Source: Pomphorhynchus laevis (taxonomy: Eukaryota > Acanthocephala > Palaeacanthocephala > Echinorhynchida > Pomphorhynchidae). From it: a DNA stretch of 64,000 nt. Location: positions 1 through 64,000 of the forward strand of contig WNNJ02003491.1 in assembly GCA_012934845.2 (NCBI GenBank). Reading direction: 5' to 3'. A program made the position numbers and the translations under genes. A model generated the notes under the pieces. The model had not been told where the DNA came from. It saw nothing but the letters and a program-made list of their open reading frames with translations, and searched no databases. Shown piece after piece: positions 1 through 12,180 of this stretch; within the stretch, counting starts at the first letter, position 1; each line of letters starts with the position of its first letter.

Positions 1-785
1 TTATATATTATATAATATATATTATAATATATAATATTAAATATTATAATATATATAATTATATATAATTATATATTCATATACTATATGAATATGTATT
101 TAATTCATATTAGCTAATTCATATTAAATGGCTAAAAAGGAGGAATAATTTAATTGTGTTTATTGTCACGCAAAGGAGGAGCAATTTAAACAATTAAGCA
201 ATAAGACACAACACTCTAAGCGACAAATATTACCAAATTATTTTCATAAATATAATTTTTTAAAACAAAATCTTTATTTAAAAAATCTTTATTTATGATT
301 TTATTTTAAATCTTTATTTTATAAATAAAGATGTTTTGTTGTAGAAATAATCGTCATATTATCACCTCAAAAATTTAAAATATAAAATATAATTTTATAT
401 TTCAAATGTTGTTCCCATTATTTGAAGGGATGTTTTCCGCCAGAACGGGAAAATCACTATGTCATCCAGTGTTTGAAATGGCGAACGCAGCTTCTGCGAC
501 AGCGTCGGTCACATATAGATCCTTGATTTCTTACATTTCTTTACTTAAATTAATAAAGTATTTTTACTGTGAAAACTAAAAGTTCATGACTCATTTTCGT
601 GTCATTAAAATGAAATTTGTGTGAAGTATAAATGGGTACTTCGAAATTCATAAAGTCGGTACAAATGTCTTATCTTGTATTTGTCATAACCGGTGAAGTT
701 TAGCAAAGCAAGGTCATAGTTTAAAAAAACCTTGAGTTAGTATTTGTGAAATGTAAGATTTAAATAAATAAATAAATAAAGACTT
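1..785. other. AT-rich flank, no gene seen
   Basis: The first 130 bases are nearly pure TA repeats. I see no coding region in this stretch. A short AAAT-type simple repeat at about 760-781 probably marks the 3' tail of the minus-strand LINE that follows. LINEs of this kind often end in short simple repeats. Confidence 0.6.
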
Positions 786-886
786 TCTTAACTACACAAA
801 AAAAGAAAAAGAAACATGCAATAAACCAGATCAGACACAACAATAGAAAGTCAGTAGCTCTTCAGTCTTCTAACTCTTTTCTTCTT

Positions 887-3346
887 CTATGGCCTCAGGT
901 CCAGGGGGATCTGAGCCCCCCAACCGATCCAACACGCCGCCTTCCGACTGAACCACCCGGGGTCTTTCACCCCCCGAAGAATCCAATCGGCGCGGACTAT
1001 GCTGGGTAAACGAGAGACGAGGAGCTTAAGAAACCTTAGCCTTTGCCCTGGGGGACGTCCTCTTGAGGAGAAGACAAGTCCCGAGATAGCCCAGGTACCC
1101 CAAAGGCGCACCTGGGTTTTCCCTTTCAATGACAGATGCTGAGCCCGTTTCAGGGCCCACCTAGCTTTCTTCAGGATACGTTTGAGTCTATCCAGGTCAG
1201 CTTTCGCCGACCAGTTCACCGTAACGGTGAACCCCAGGTATTTTACTCGACTTGTGAAGGTGGGAAGTGGTTCAGAGGCAAATATGGAGGAGAGCGCAGA
1301 GAGTGCTAATCTCTTAAGTTTTTGCTTTGTAGCAGGTGTGCCATGAAAGACGACCACCTGCGATTTAGCTGAGTTTAAAATAAGATTGGATATGGGTAAC
1401 TGATCTTTTAATCTTAAAAAGAAACGGCTGATGTCAGAGACTACGTCTTTACACCTGTGTCCAGTGAACAGTGCTGTGGTGTCATCAGCGTACACCACAA
1501 GACGTTGTTCGCGTTTAAATATTTTGAATAGTTTAATAGAGGCAGCAAGATATAAGATAGGAGAAAGTGGGGATCCTTGAGGCACACCCGTAATAGGGTA
1601 GAACTGACGCGCATCTGGGTCGTCTTCATAGTAAAAACGCTTGGTATACAGCAGGATCTCCACTCTGTTCACAATTCTCGCAGGCAACCCGAGGGACCTG
1701 AGAGAAGAGATCACAAAAGGAATGGAGATGCGGTCAAATGCAGCAGAAAAGTCAAGGAAAACAGCCACAACTAAACGATGGATATTATCCCGACAAAACT
1801 GCTCCACCTCACCAACTGCTGAATGGACCGAGCGACCTTTGACGAACCCATGAAAACCTGGAGAGATCAAATTACGCCTACTTAAATAATCGCGGATTTT
1901 ACGCGCAAGCGCTTTTTCGTTAATCGACACGAGGGCATTTTGAATCGAAATGGGTCGCAGATCTTTAGGGCATGAGCAGGATTTTTTCTTAGGAATAAGA
2001 ACACGCTTACTAATATTGATGCCTGCTACATCGGATGGGGAGGCTGAAAGCATTGTGACGGCCACCTCTCTTCTCTGATCAGCTGTCAAAAGCTGACAGA
2101 CCCGAGAGGAAAGTGGAACGACGGATTTGGAGATGCCCGGGAGTGGACCCCAGGAGTTAAGGATATCCGTAACAGATAGATCCCTACTCCTGAAGTTACA
2201 CCAAGGCGGGATTGGTTGAGGTGATAGAGTGGCTCCATAGTTGTGTAGGGCCAGTGACTCCTCTAAAACTTTATCAAGGCCTACATTCCCTATCCAACGC
2301 AATGCTCTATCCTTCCAGCAAACAAACTTCTCCTTCTTGAACATCTTCCAAAAGGAAGACTGAGAAGGATTAAGGCGAGCGATACTCGTCCTATCCCTAC
2401 TCAGCTGGAACCTGTATCTAGTGCTCCAGTATTCATTCGAGAGGGCCTGTTTGGCGGAAGCAGAGAGATTAGGGAGGTTCAGTAATTTTGCTAGGACCTT
2501 GAGTTTTGTCGGAGTGGGATTGTATATACGACCTTTATAGGTAGTCGATAGAATCGCGGTAGCTTGCGAAAAGAGGTAGGTATTAAATTTGGTCAAACTC
2601 TCATTTCCTATTAAGGGAAAGAGTTGGATAGCCGCTTGAAAGATGGCCACTCTGATCGGATCAAAGTGAAACCTCCTTCGAAGCAACATATCTTCCTCAA
2701 TCCTCCAACGAATTAGGTCATGAGAGGTGGACAATTGCTGGCGCGACTGCTCCGTGCAGAAGGGTTTTAACAACCACCTCGAGTGAAGCAGTAAAATGTC
2801 GAGGATAGAATTTGTTGATGTGCAATGAAAGGTAGGTGACGGGGGTTTGTGAATAAGATAAACGTTCCTAGCTCTGCGAAGTGCTGCATTGATCCAACGA
2901 CCAGTTCTGTCGTTGAAATCTCCAAGTAACATGTCATAACCGCTGTCAATAATACTATCCAGGAGGTCACGGTTCTTGTGAATTTCCCCTGGACGGATGT
3001 AGACATTGGCTAGACTTATGCGTTTACCGTTCTTACTGAGTGAAACTACTAAACAAGAAAGGGCTGGACATGAGTAGTTTAATAGGAGGGAGGACCTTAA
3101 GGAGCACTTAACTAAGGTCAAGAGTCCTTGAGATGAAGATGAGTGAGGTGGGGTTATGTACGGAGTATAGTGGGAACAAATATGCTTTGGGATAAATCGA
3201 GTAATGTCCTGGGGGAGACGGATAGACCGCGTCTCCTGAAGGACTATAACATCTGCATCTCTACCAGATAGAAGTCTAAGGGCGGAAGCACCTCCCGAGT
3301 TCCACTGAAGGATATTCAGTGAAAAAGGCTCACGAGTACTCTGCAT
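887..3346 (-). CDS. LINE-A ORF2: endonuclease-reverse transcriptase
   Basis: This 819-residue frame carries the enzymes that nick target DNA and copy the element RNA at the nick. Residues 1 to about 220 form an APE-like endonuclease: an ILQWN start, LQET near residue 37, LLGDFNDR near 141 and TSHDL near 208. The reverse transcriptase covers roughly 440-700, with FLDFSAAFDR near 533, GVPQGSPLSP near 588 and the catalytic YADD near 618. The start is an ATG 33 bases after the ORF1 stop, so it probably depends on reinitiation or a similar mechanism. The frame is uninterrupted, unlike the other copies here. The C-terminal tail is short and has no recognisable RNase H or CCHC motif. Confidence 0.9.
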   Translation of the reverse strand: MQSTREPFSLNILQWNSGGASALRLLSGRDADVIVLQETRSIRLPQDITRFIPKHICSHYTPYITPPHSSSSQGLLTLVKCSLRSSLLLNYSCPALSCLVVSLSKNGKRISLANVYIRPGEIHKNRDLLDSIIDSGYDMLLGDFNDRTGRWINAALRRARNVYLIHKPPSPTFHCTSTNSILDILLLHSRWLLKPFCTEQSRQQLSTSHDLIRWRIEEDMLLRRRFHFDPIRVAIFQAAIQLFPLIGNESLTKFNTYLFSQATAILSTTYKGRIYNPTPTKLKVLAKLLNLPNLSASAKQALSNEYWSTRYRFQLSRDRTSIARLNPSQSSFWKMFKKEKFVCWKDRALRWIGNVGLDKVLEESLALHNYGATLSPQPIPPWCNFRSRDLSVTDILNSWGPLPGISKSVVPLSSRVCQLLTADQRREVAVTMLSASPSDVAGINISKRVLIPKKKSCSCPKDLRPISIQNALVSINEKALARKIRDYLSRRNLISPGFHGFVKGRSVHSAVGEVEQFCRDNIHRLVVAVFLDFSAAFDRISIPFVISSLRSLGLPARIVNRVEILLYTKRFYYEDDPDARQFYPITGVPQGSPLSPILYLAASIKLFKIFKREQRLVVYADDTTALFTGHRCKDVVSDISRFFLRLKDQLPISNLILNSAKSQVVVFHGTPATKQKLKRLALSALSSIFASEPLPTFTSRVKYLGFTVTVNWSAKADLDRLKRILKKARWALKRAQHLSLKGKTQVRLWGTWAISGLVFSSRGRPPGQRLRFLKLLVSRLPSIVRADWILRGVKDPGWFSRKAACWIGWGAQIPLDLRP

Positions 3347-3379
3347 TGTGACTGATTAGTTGGATGGGGGATTGCCTAC

Positions 3380-4584
3380 CTAGACAAAGCTAGGTGCAGG
3401 AAGGTTGCCATTTCCACCACTAGCCCCCTCCAAGGAAGGTACATGCCCCTGGGCAGTATCTTCATTTCCCCTATTAGTCTTCTGTTGGATTAGCTTCCCA
3501 ATCTTGAGCGGGGGAACGGCATGGGCTGAAGCCCCTCTCTTTTTCGACTCCGGAACCGAGGAAACAGGAAGCACAGGATTAGTCCCGATAACGGTTAGGA
3601 TAGAGCGTACTAACTCCTTCATCTGCCGAAGAGCATTCGAAGTCTTTAAGTCGATAATCCGTAGAATGTCAGCGTCATCCATACGTGGAGCTGCAGCGAC
3701 CGCGAAGGACTTGGCCGGATTGGGCGGTTTCAACAAAAATAATTGTCTATATTCTTTGAATAGAGAGCATTTCCTGCTCCAAGCAGGATGGCACCCCCCG
3801 CAATTCGAGCAGGAAAGGGGGGCCTCGCAGCGATCAGTAGTTGTAAGAGAAGGACAGCTGGTGGAGCTACAGACCCCACACGAAAGGGTCCCACTGCAGC
3901 TGGAGGCCCAGTGTCCCCATTTGTGACACCGGCTGCAGTGGGGATAGGTCAGATCATCCCTCTCTGTGATCGTGAATTTAATATTAAAACCCATAAAGGG
4001 ATTCGACGTAGAATTAGACAAGGATTCAGCAATATTTACGGGAGCATTGCAAAAGCCAACCGGGATAGGGTTCCCGTCCTTACCCCGGATTGATCTCAGA
4101 TTGGTGACCTTGAATTTTGCCATAAAAGAACTTACATCTTCTTCTTCCATTGAACAGGGAAGATTTGAAACTTTTAGCGATGCTAGGATAGGCTTGGATG
4201 AAATTTCACCATATTCAGCTAAATTGGTGGAGAAGTACTCCATGTAGTTTGCGGCAAGGTCATTCGAGACAAAAGAGATCTTCACCTCCGCAGGGTGTAA
4301 CCTAACAGAGTTAAATAGAACCCTGTTCTGAAACTGTTTGGTGAAGGATCTCAAAAATTTGTTGTAGAGATCGTGTTTTTCAGTCGGTTTCTTAACTTTA
4401 ATTATCAGCAAATTCTTTAATTTAGGAATGGGGGAAGCACCTCCCCATCACCTGATACCATAGAAAAATTACTAACCTTGTTACTTGGATCTGTAGTTAG
4501 ATTTACCTTTAATTTGTCTTTTTTTGTATGATTATCGTTGATTTTTGAATGATTTTTGCTGCTATCGTTTGATAGCTCCGACAT
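3380..4584 (-). CDS. LINE-A ORF1: zinc-knuckle nucleic-acid-binding protein
   Basis: This gag-like LINE protein probably packages element RNA. The long open part (4411-3380) holds CysHis clusters typical of LINE ORF1: C-x2-C-x4-H-x4-C (CSRCHKWGHWASSC) followed by CGVC and CSNCGGCHPAWSRKC knuckles. There is no ATG at the start of that open part. An ATG at 4584 opens the neighbouring frame (MSELSNDSSK...) and runs to the shift point. The two frames meet at a run of five G at 4430-4434 on the plus strand (C on the coding strand). One extra base there would join them. LINE-A copy 2 reads through the same site (coding ELPPVSKL) in one frame, which supports a one-base loss or sequencing error in copy 1. 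Confidence 0.8.
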
Positions 4585-4600
4585 TACTTGTACACTGAAA

Positions 4601-7600
4601 AATACTCAAGTTAGAAAGCGTATGTGTAAAAAATTTCGATCAGGTTCCGATGTGAAAATCAATCTGAAAATGATTTTACATGCATTTTCAACATTAAGTT
4701 ACATTCGTTGAAATCCCGTGCGATTCGTCAATACTTTAGATGTAAGTTTATATTGGAAACATGAAAAAGCATGTAGAATTTGAAACTAACGCTGTAAATT
4801 TGGCAACACAACAAGGATTTCTTTCTCCGACACTGCAGATTGAGTAAGGCACTATTTTTGCAAAGAAATTTTTATTCGTATCTTTAAGCAAAAATGAGTA
4901 AATGTGTTGCGATAAAAGCTTGAAGTAATTCGTGTTAAACAAAATTATAAAAGCTTATTGGGCGTTGTTATTGTATTTGCTATAGTAAAAATTGTATATG
5001 CTAGCTGTTAGTTGAAGGATTGAATTTTTTTACTAAACTACCGTGCTTTTTGGAAACCTATCTTCGGCAATCAAGCATTTTAGCTTACACGTAATCTATC
5101 GCATATATGTCAGGTTATTGTATCACACCGAAAGCATATGTTTATTTAGTTTTAAATAATAAGCTCAATATGGCAGCAATGAAATCTATACATATAGTAT
5201 TCTGTTAGTATTCTGATTTTAGCTTTGCATTTCTATAAGTGTCGTACGTGATCATCTCGATAAAAAATTTATTAATGATTTTATTAAAAATCTATTAATG
5301 AGGTTGTACATGAAAGCATCAATACTCCGCACGGTATTTGAAAATCGGTTGTTCGTTAAGGTCAATAGTATTTTTAGATTATAAAGTACTATCATAAAGT
5401 ATTTTTAGATTATACATGAATTGCTACGGTAGAAAAATGATAAATAAATTTTACGTTTAATTAAGGTGTGGCAGTGCTGACTCAATGAGATGACAGTTTT
5501 GTAAACGTTAATATAAAATTACACAAAAATTAGCATTCCGATTAAGTTGTATTTAAGTTACATTTCTGCAAATATTTCTACAACTGCATTTCTAAAAGAC
5601 GTATAAAGATAAAATTTGCTTTAAAAATGTTTTGCATCTTTTGATAGTCATTTATTGAAAATTTTTGTCAATATAAACTTAAAAGATTTGCTAAATTAAT
5701 TTCAAAATAAAAATGCATTTTGTCATAGCTGTAAAAATGCATTTCAAATAGATTACCAACTTTGAAGGAAAGACAACATTTTAAATTACTAAAATTTAGA
5801 ATTGGTTATTTTTTAATTACGCTTTTAGCGGCTTACAGATTCATGCTAGTCAAAGAAAGCATATTATAAATTAGTTTAATAGTAAACGATATGTAGTTTA
5901 TATTTTGAGCCTAATTAAAGGCAGGTTACTAATGTCCTGGAATTATATGTGAAGTTACTATTTATTTAAAAGTTTTTTATGATCTATTAGAAAAATACGT
6001 TTAGATAAAATGGGGGTATTTATAAAAGTACAAAATTAAAATGATTATTTAATATCCTAATTAATTAAAAAAAATTAATTCAATATTTTTATTTTATTAT
6101 ATTTAAATATAATTTAATCATCTTAAATATATATATTTTAATGTGCTATTATAAAAAGGATTATATCAAAATTGTATAATTCAAGATTAACGATTAATAA
6201 GCAATCTCTAAAATAATTGTTTAATCAAATTTTATTATTTTAAGATTTATAATTTTATGGTAACCTCAAATAGGTAAATTTGGGGTGATGAGTTGTGACT
6301 CAATCTTACAAAATTGATCAGTGCACTAATATATCGTCTGAGTTTATTGATGCATTTATACAACGTTCTTAATACTCTTTTATTTTTGTTGGATGAATTT
6401 TTGTTGGATAAATTTTTGTTGGATTTAATAAAGCCATATAATAAATGTCATGATACAAATGTCATTAAAAGTATTTTGGATACTTAACATCAATTATATA
6501 TAAAGCGGATATATACTTGCGCAAGACGAAAGCAATTTGAAAAAATATAAAATGATCAATAAATGTGACTTTAATTTAATAAAACTAATGTAATTTTTAA
6601 TCGTATTTGAATAATACTAACTCTAAACTTTATTCAATCTCAAATTTGTATTTTATCCTATCTCTCAATATATTAGGTCAAATCGCGAAAACAATCGTAT
6701 GAACTACTTGCAACTTTCGAAAAATACTATATTTTATATTTATGTTGTGTAACAATATTATTAATATAATAATATGATTAATATGATTAACTAATTATAT
6801 GTATCTGATCGTCATCTATGAGCACGAAAGTGTCATTGTCATTAATGGTAATGATCACTTTAAATAATCAATTGTTATCCGTATTTTGTATTCTAAGATG
6901 GCTGATATTATTATATCGACAGGTAATGTATTCCACCAGGGATCGAGGAATATGATCCAATACCTGATAACGTAACAGTTCCTCCATATGACCTCTAATC
7001 TTAATTTTAATACAAATAATATTATCAATTATGTGGTTCATACATATTCGCTGTTTTAAAGTAGAACTTCTGCGTTTTATTATTAGTGATTAGCGATGAT
7101 ATTGCCGTAAATTTTAGAAACATGAATTTTAATAAATCATGAAAAGTATCCGTAACAGGTAGTGTATTCTACCATTTATATCGTTATCCGTGAATACCAA
7201 AGTCTCACTTTCATAATTAAATTACAATCTAATTATAATGATACTTTCACAAAATATACATTCCTAGATGACTTAATGGTAACCGTCGGAGATCATTCGC
7301 ATCCTTAATGTTAACAATAAATCAGGATAATTTTTAAAACACGATTATCTCAAATGTGGATTTACCTGAATATCTACTTTCAAAACTTACTGCAAAGTAA
7401 TTTAAGAAATGAATGTAACCAGATAAAGATGTATTTTAGAGGAAATACATAATTGGATTGTAGTTGGCCCCGTCTCTTTGCTGGGTTGATGAACAAGTGC
7501 AGAAACCTGACAACATTGAAGTTCCTCCCGATGGTCTCTAATCTTAATTATGATACATAGTAAATAAATAATGAGGACATAAAATACGGATAAAATTAAA

Positions 7601-8199
7601 ATGTCAATGTAAAATATTTATCACTTTGTACTAATTACAATAATCTACTGAATTTAATGCCAATTATTGAATTACAATCGATGATTGTTAAAATGTTTTG
7701 CAATTAATGGCTTAAAAATACTTTAAGATAAACATATCTCGATTTTTAAATTTATAGCATAAAATGTAGTTGGCTTCGCCTCTATGCTGGGTTGAAGAAC
7801 ATGTGCATAAATTATATCCGCTGCATACAATGTATGCATTCAAATATTTGTATTCTATCTTATATTTTGACGGATAAATAGTTAATAATATTAGTTTTAT
7901 CTGGAATAATATAAAGAATGCTTGTATATTATAATATTTTAAAACATTGGTATAAGTATATTAAAAATATTAGCATAATTTTAGAATGTTAGAATAGGAT
8001 ATTACAATATACAATCAAATTACCATCTAGACTTTTAGATTTATTTCTAAACTTTAATTTCAAGCTTGAAGTTCTTAATTGGCATATCAGTTTTCTTGCA
8101 TTAGTAACTTCTAATCTTTAGTGTGAAACTTTATTCTAATTATGCTTTATAATAAGATATTACTCTATAAAGGAACATTACATCAGAAAAAATATATCA
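4601..8199. other. AT-rich intergenic DNA with decayed repeats
   Basis: About 3.6 kb with no gene I can support. Open frames are short and lack domain signal. Parts of a dispersed repeat family appear near 6915-7015, 7460-7560 and 7761-7815 (see the repeat entries). The rest is unremarkable AT-rich DNA. Confidence 0.55.
6915..7560 (+). repeat. Dispersed AT-rich repeat, head segments
   Basis: Two diverged copies, 6915-7015 and 7460-7560, share CCTGA-AAC, AGTTCCTCC and TCTCTAATCTTAATT blocks in the same order. A third short head, 7761-7815, shares GCTGGGTTGAAGAAC with the 7460 copy. The full unit seems to be the 8205-8385 copy. No coding capacity is seen. It may be a MITE or an old SINE, but I see no clear pol III box. 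Confidence 0.5.
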
Positions 8200-8204
8200 T
8201 TGGC

Positions 8205-8385
8205 ATTTATTGGCCTAGCTGCTATTTAAGGGTGATGAACAGGGGCCGGAATATGATAACATATCAGTTTCTCCTTATTAAAATCCAATCTTTATTCTTA
8301 CCTTATAAATTATATAAAATCTTAAGATTGAAATATTTATTATTACAAAATACTTATTCTGAGTTAACTGACATGACACGGTGAA
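8205..8385 (+). repeat. Dispersed AT-rich repeat, fullest copy
   Basis: It begins TTGGCCTAGCTGC, passes through GGTGATGAACAGGGGCCGG and TATCAGTTTCTCC, and ends with TATAAAATCTTAAGATTG, ATTACAAAATAC and GAGTTAACTGAC. The head matches 6915, 7460 and 7761. The tail matches 11815-11912, an inverted tail near 15080-15112, and 41340-41395. This copy links head and tail into one unit of about 180 bases. Confidence 0.5.
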
Positions 8386-8449
8386 ATTGTTTATATAATT
8401 CATTTATTTACACAATAACAATTTCTTGAAAATAAAAAATAAAAAATAA

Positions 8450-11250
8450 TAATATATTTCTTGTCATCCATTAGTCCGTGTGTCGGGTTGTGGAGGCTGT
8501 GTACGAACCAAACAACTCCAAACATCGCAATTCTATAAGGCAGACCAGAGTTCTCTTTAAGATAGTCCAAGATTATCTTCGGACAGTTTCGAGATTTGAT
8601 CTCGCCACCGATACCGAGGTCTACCTCAAAATCTCTTTCCAGATAGTCTGGCATGTAAAAGCCTCAGAGGAAGACGATCCCTAGACATCTTCAGAACGTG
8701 TCCTAACCATATCAACTGACTTTATCCGATGTGGAGAAGCAGCGACTTTACTCCGAGTTAATCTCGAATGACCGAATTCCTAACCTTATCTCTATGGCTA
8801 AGACTGGCCACACTGCGAAGAACCTCATTTCGCATGTATCCGAGATCTTATTCTTTCAGTCATAACGCAAAGCTCATGGCCATAGGTTAAGATAAGGACG
8901 AATATCGTGTAATAAACCAAAGCTTCGTCCTCAATTCTCGCTTAACGATGATAAACCTGTACAAAGAACGCATCGCTGCGTTAGCTAAACTGATCCGCTT
9001 CTTAATCTCCCTAATGTTCCTGCAACGCCTCAAGAACTATACCCCAAGATACTTGACGCCCTCCACATCAGGAAGAACATTTCTCTAATCCGCGTTGGCA
9101 TTGACACCTGAATCCTAGATGAACATATAGAGACAGTCTTGAAGGTACTAACCAAAATCTCTGCTGCATGTCATTATATCGTAAATCGATCTAGTAGGCA
9201 TTGTAAGTCTTCAGGACCAAAATTTAACAAGACAACATTATATGTAAAATGCAGAGATGGTATCTTGATAAAACCGAACTGAAGACTGATTCCGACAGAG
9301 CAGCCCGTCTCATAATTTTGTCCATGCAAACAAGGAACCAAAATGGAGACAAATAGCAATCCTGATTAACCCACCGCCTACTTCAAATGATTCAGACCAA
9401 CCTAGAGCACGAACACAATTCATACTTTGTTCATAAAGAGAATCCACAGCTACCCAAAGATAGTGTGACACACCATACTCCCTTAATACCTCCCACAAAC
9501 TCTCTAGCGAAACTCGGTCGAACGCCTTCTCCAAATCTAAAAAGCACATGAAAACTGGTTGAGGGAACTCCTAAGACCGTTCGAGGATAGTTGAGAGTGT
9601 AAAGAGCTGCACCTGGACGAAATTCGCATTGTTTCTCTTGCAACTGTCTCTAAACGATAGGCAGTATCCTTAACTCAAGAATCCTAGCAAATAACTTACC
9701 AGTTTGATTAAGAAGAGTGATGTCCCGGTAATTGGAAAGCACTCTGCGGTCACCTTTCTTAAAGATCGGTACCACCACTCCAGTTAGTCACTCACTAGAA
9801 ACCTTGCCCGACTTCAATGCAGCGTTGAAGATCCGTATTAGCAAATTCATGCCTACAAAGTCAAGAGCCTTTAAAGCTTCAGTTCGAATCTCATATACTA
9901 CAGAAGGCTTACCATTACGAAGTTCTTTAACAACATCACTAATTTCTTCCAAAGAGATGAACTCTTCAGTTGGTTCTAAACGCTATACTTTTAGAAGTAA
10001 AAGCATATCCACCGGATTAAGGAGACTTTTAAAATGCTCTTTCTAACAATCAAGAATTTCTTCAATGTCAGTCAGCATATACCCTCTCTTGCCATAGACA
10101 GTTTGAGGAGTTTTATGCTTTCCAACACGAAGGTTCTTATTCGTCCTCCATAACATCTTCGAAACTGACCTATAATCAATTCCTAAGTGCTCTCCAAACT
10201 TATGCCAAGCCGCCTTCTTCGTTCCGATAACCGTTCGAGCTGAAGCTCTCTTTACCCTTCGGTCATTGTCTACAGCTTTGACTGATTTATCTGACAAAGT
10301 TGACTTATAAGTCAACTTCTTCTTTTGGACGAAATCTCTAACTGTTGGTGTCGACCAAGCAGTTCAAGGATTTCCTCCACGACAAGCTCCTAAGGCCTTC
10401 GAGCCACAAGTTTTCACAGTTGCTTTGGCAAGCGAAGATCTGAACATCTCCTATGCCAGATCAACATTCTTCACCTCTTCTGGCAACCGAGAGAAGTATT
10501 TCCGGATGAAGCTAGAAAAACGTTCTTTGACAAAAACATCTAATATACGCTTGCAGCGCTTGTCTAGCATCCGATCCTGCCATCTAAGCTTACTAACTGC
10601 AAGGTAGTGATCGGTTTACAGCTCAACCCCTCTCTTCAAACGAGTGCCCTATACATAATCTCGTAGATTAGATGAAACGATTACAAAATCGATCATTGAT
10701 CTCTGGCTGAGATAATCCTGATGCCATGTGCATCTATAGATCACCTTATGTTCAAACATTGTGTTTGTTATGTACAAATCGCTATGAGAACAAAAGTGTA
10801 AAATTTCAACACCACTCGAATTCAGATAGGAGAGTCCGTTCATCCCCAACAGTCCCTTTCGAGTGTTATTGTTGCTACCAACATGAGCATTGAAGTTACC
10901 CAATAAAACGAGGAAATCTCCTACAGGAATACATCAAGATCTTGAAGATCTTTCACGAAGACTGCGTATTCCGAGATAATGTTGAAAGCATATGAACACA
11001 TGACAGTTATCCCACTTTGACTAAAAATCTAAGAGACTTGAGCCTTTCATTCACTGGGGTAAACCTCTCTACTACGAACGACAACCGGGGACTTGTAAGT
11101 ATCCCTACACCCGCTTGTAATCGCTTTTCGTTGGTAACTCCCAAATAGTTCAAGATCCAACCTTAATCCAAAAGTTTAGTTCCTGTTCCAGAATAGTAAA
11201 GAGAAGTCCGACTATTTATTTACAAAAGCTAACCATCTCTCCAACTAATT
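8450..11250 (-). pseudogene. Decayed LINE (LINE-F), minus strand
   Basis: A broken non-LTR element. An endonuclease-like block lies at about 10903-10649 (GNFNAHVGSNN, then CTWHQD and RSMIDFVIVSS, as in LINE endonucleases). A reverse transcriptase block at about 9549-9310 has CFLDLEKAFDRVSLE. The order from high to low coordinates fits a minus-strand element. Many stops and shifts separate the blocks, so this is old and dead. Family assignment is uncertain; RTE/L2-like groups share the CTWHQ...RSMIDFV pattern. Both ends are estimates. Confidence 0.7.
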
Positions 11251-12065
11251 TTTGTTCCTTTCCGTCAAAATAGCGTCAAATATTTTAATGAGGGCATGCA
11301 AAATGCAATATTGTCAATTGTTAATTCCGGATTGTAATGCGTTTAAGTGTATTGGTTTTAAAAATTCTTTTAAATATTTAGATATATACAGTTTGAATAT
11401 TTTTTAATATTTGTGGTTACATTTATAGTTATGAATCGATCCATAAAAGTTGAATTAAAGAAGTTCTTACCTTGTAAAAATTTGAATTAAAGAAAATTTT
11501 AAGATTACATTTATGTAAAGCAAAATATACGTAGAGTCAGTTTACTGATCTGATTCATCGTTAATTATATATGCAACCAAGCATTTGTCTAATGGTTTAA
11601 ACTTCATTATTTAGAAATTGGATTTTAAAATTTTATAAATGATAAGTTTATTATTGTAAATTATTTATTAATCAATTCATACAAATTCTAACTCTATTTA
11701 AATTAGATTTTATCTAACTGTAATTTTAACAAATTCTACATTTATATAAATATAAAATATATTTTTATTTTAAACAGTTAAAATTGATTTTTATTTTAAA
11801 TTTGAACTTTATATAAATCTAAATTGTATAAAATCTTAGAAATTAAAATATTTATCATTTAATTATTACAAAACACGTAGATCCAGTTAACTGATTTGAT
11901 TAGAATAAATAATATAATAAAATTATTTATATTATTGTTTTATTGATTGGAGATTCAACAAAATTTATTAAAGTAAATTTGGTTTTTTTAGTGAAGAAAA
12001 AGTTCTAAGAAAAATTCGAAACCGAGTGGAAAATACAAAATTATTTGGTTATAGCCTAATCAATT
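11251..12065. other. AT-rich spacer with a repeat tail
   Basis: No gene seen. A tail copy of the dispersed repeat lies at about 11815-11912 (TATAAAATCTTAG, ATTACAAAACACGTAGA, CAGTTAACTGATTTGATT). A partial tail at about 11515-11550 reads ACGTAGAGTCAGTTTACTG. Confidence 0.5.
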
Positions 12066-12073
12066 ATTTTTTC

Positions 12074-12164
12074 GGTGGATGCTAGTTTGGTGTTGCCTTT
12101 GATATTTGGTGTTGCCTTTGATATTTGGTGTTGCCTTTGATATTTGGTGTTGCCTTTGATATTT
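12074..12164 (+). repeat. Left terminal inverted repeat with 19-bp iterons
   Basis: After a 15-base tip, four copies of the unit GGTGTTGCCTTTGATATTT run head to tail, followed by the start of a fifth. The right end carries the reverse complement. Iterated units in transposon ends often act as multiple transposase binding sites; that role is inferred here. Confidence 0.9.
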
Positions 12165-12180
12165 GGTGTTGCATGAAAAA

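Larger units (their letters stand above)
760..4600 (-). mobile_element. LINE-A copy 1, non-LTR retrotransposon, nearly whole
   Basis: A two-ORF non-LTR retrotransposon read on the minus strand. ORF1 (4584-3380) encodes a nucleic-acid-binding protein with zinc knuckles, and ORF2 (3346-887) an endonuclease plus reverse transcriptase. The 3' UTR runs from 886 to the AAAT repeat near 760. No RNase H domain is seen. The layout fits the broad Jockey/I/R1 group with an APE-type endonuclease; the clade is inferred. Three further copies lie in this window (23764-23966, 28190-32990, 37430-40480), so the family was active here more than once. The 5' end is not sharply defined. Confidence 0.9.

Noticed and set aside
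3405-4247. Plus-strand frames opposite LINE-A ORF1
   Set aside because: They are antisense shadows. The zinc knuckles on the minus strand decide the coding strand.
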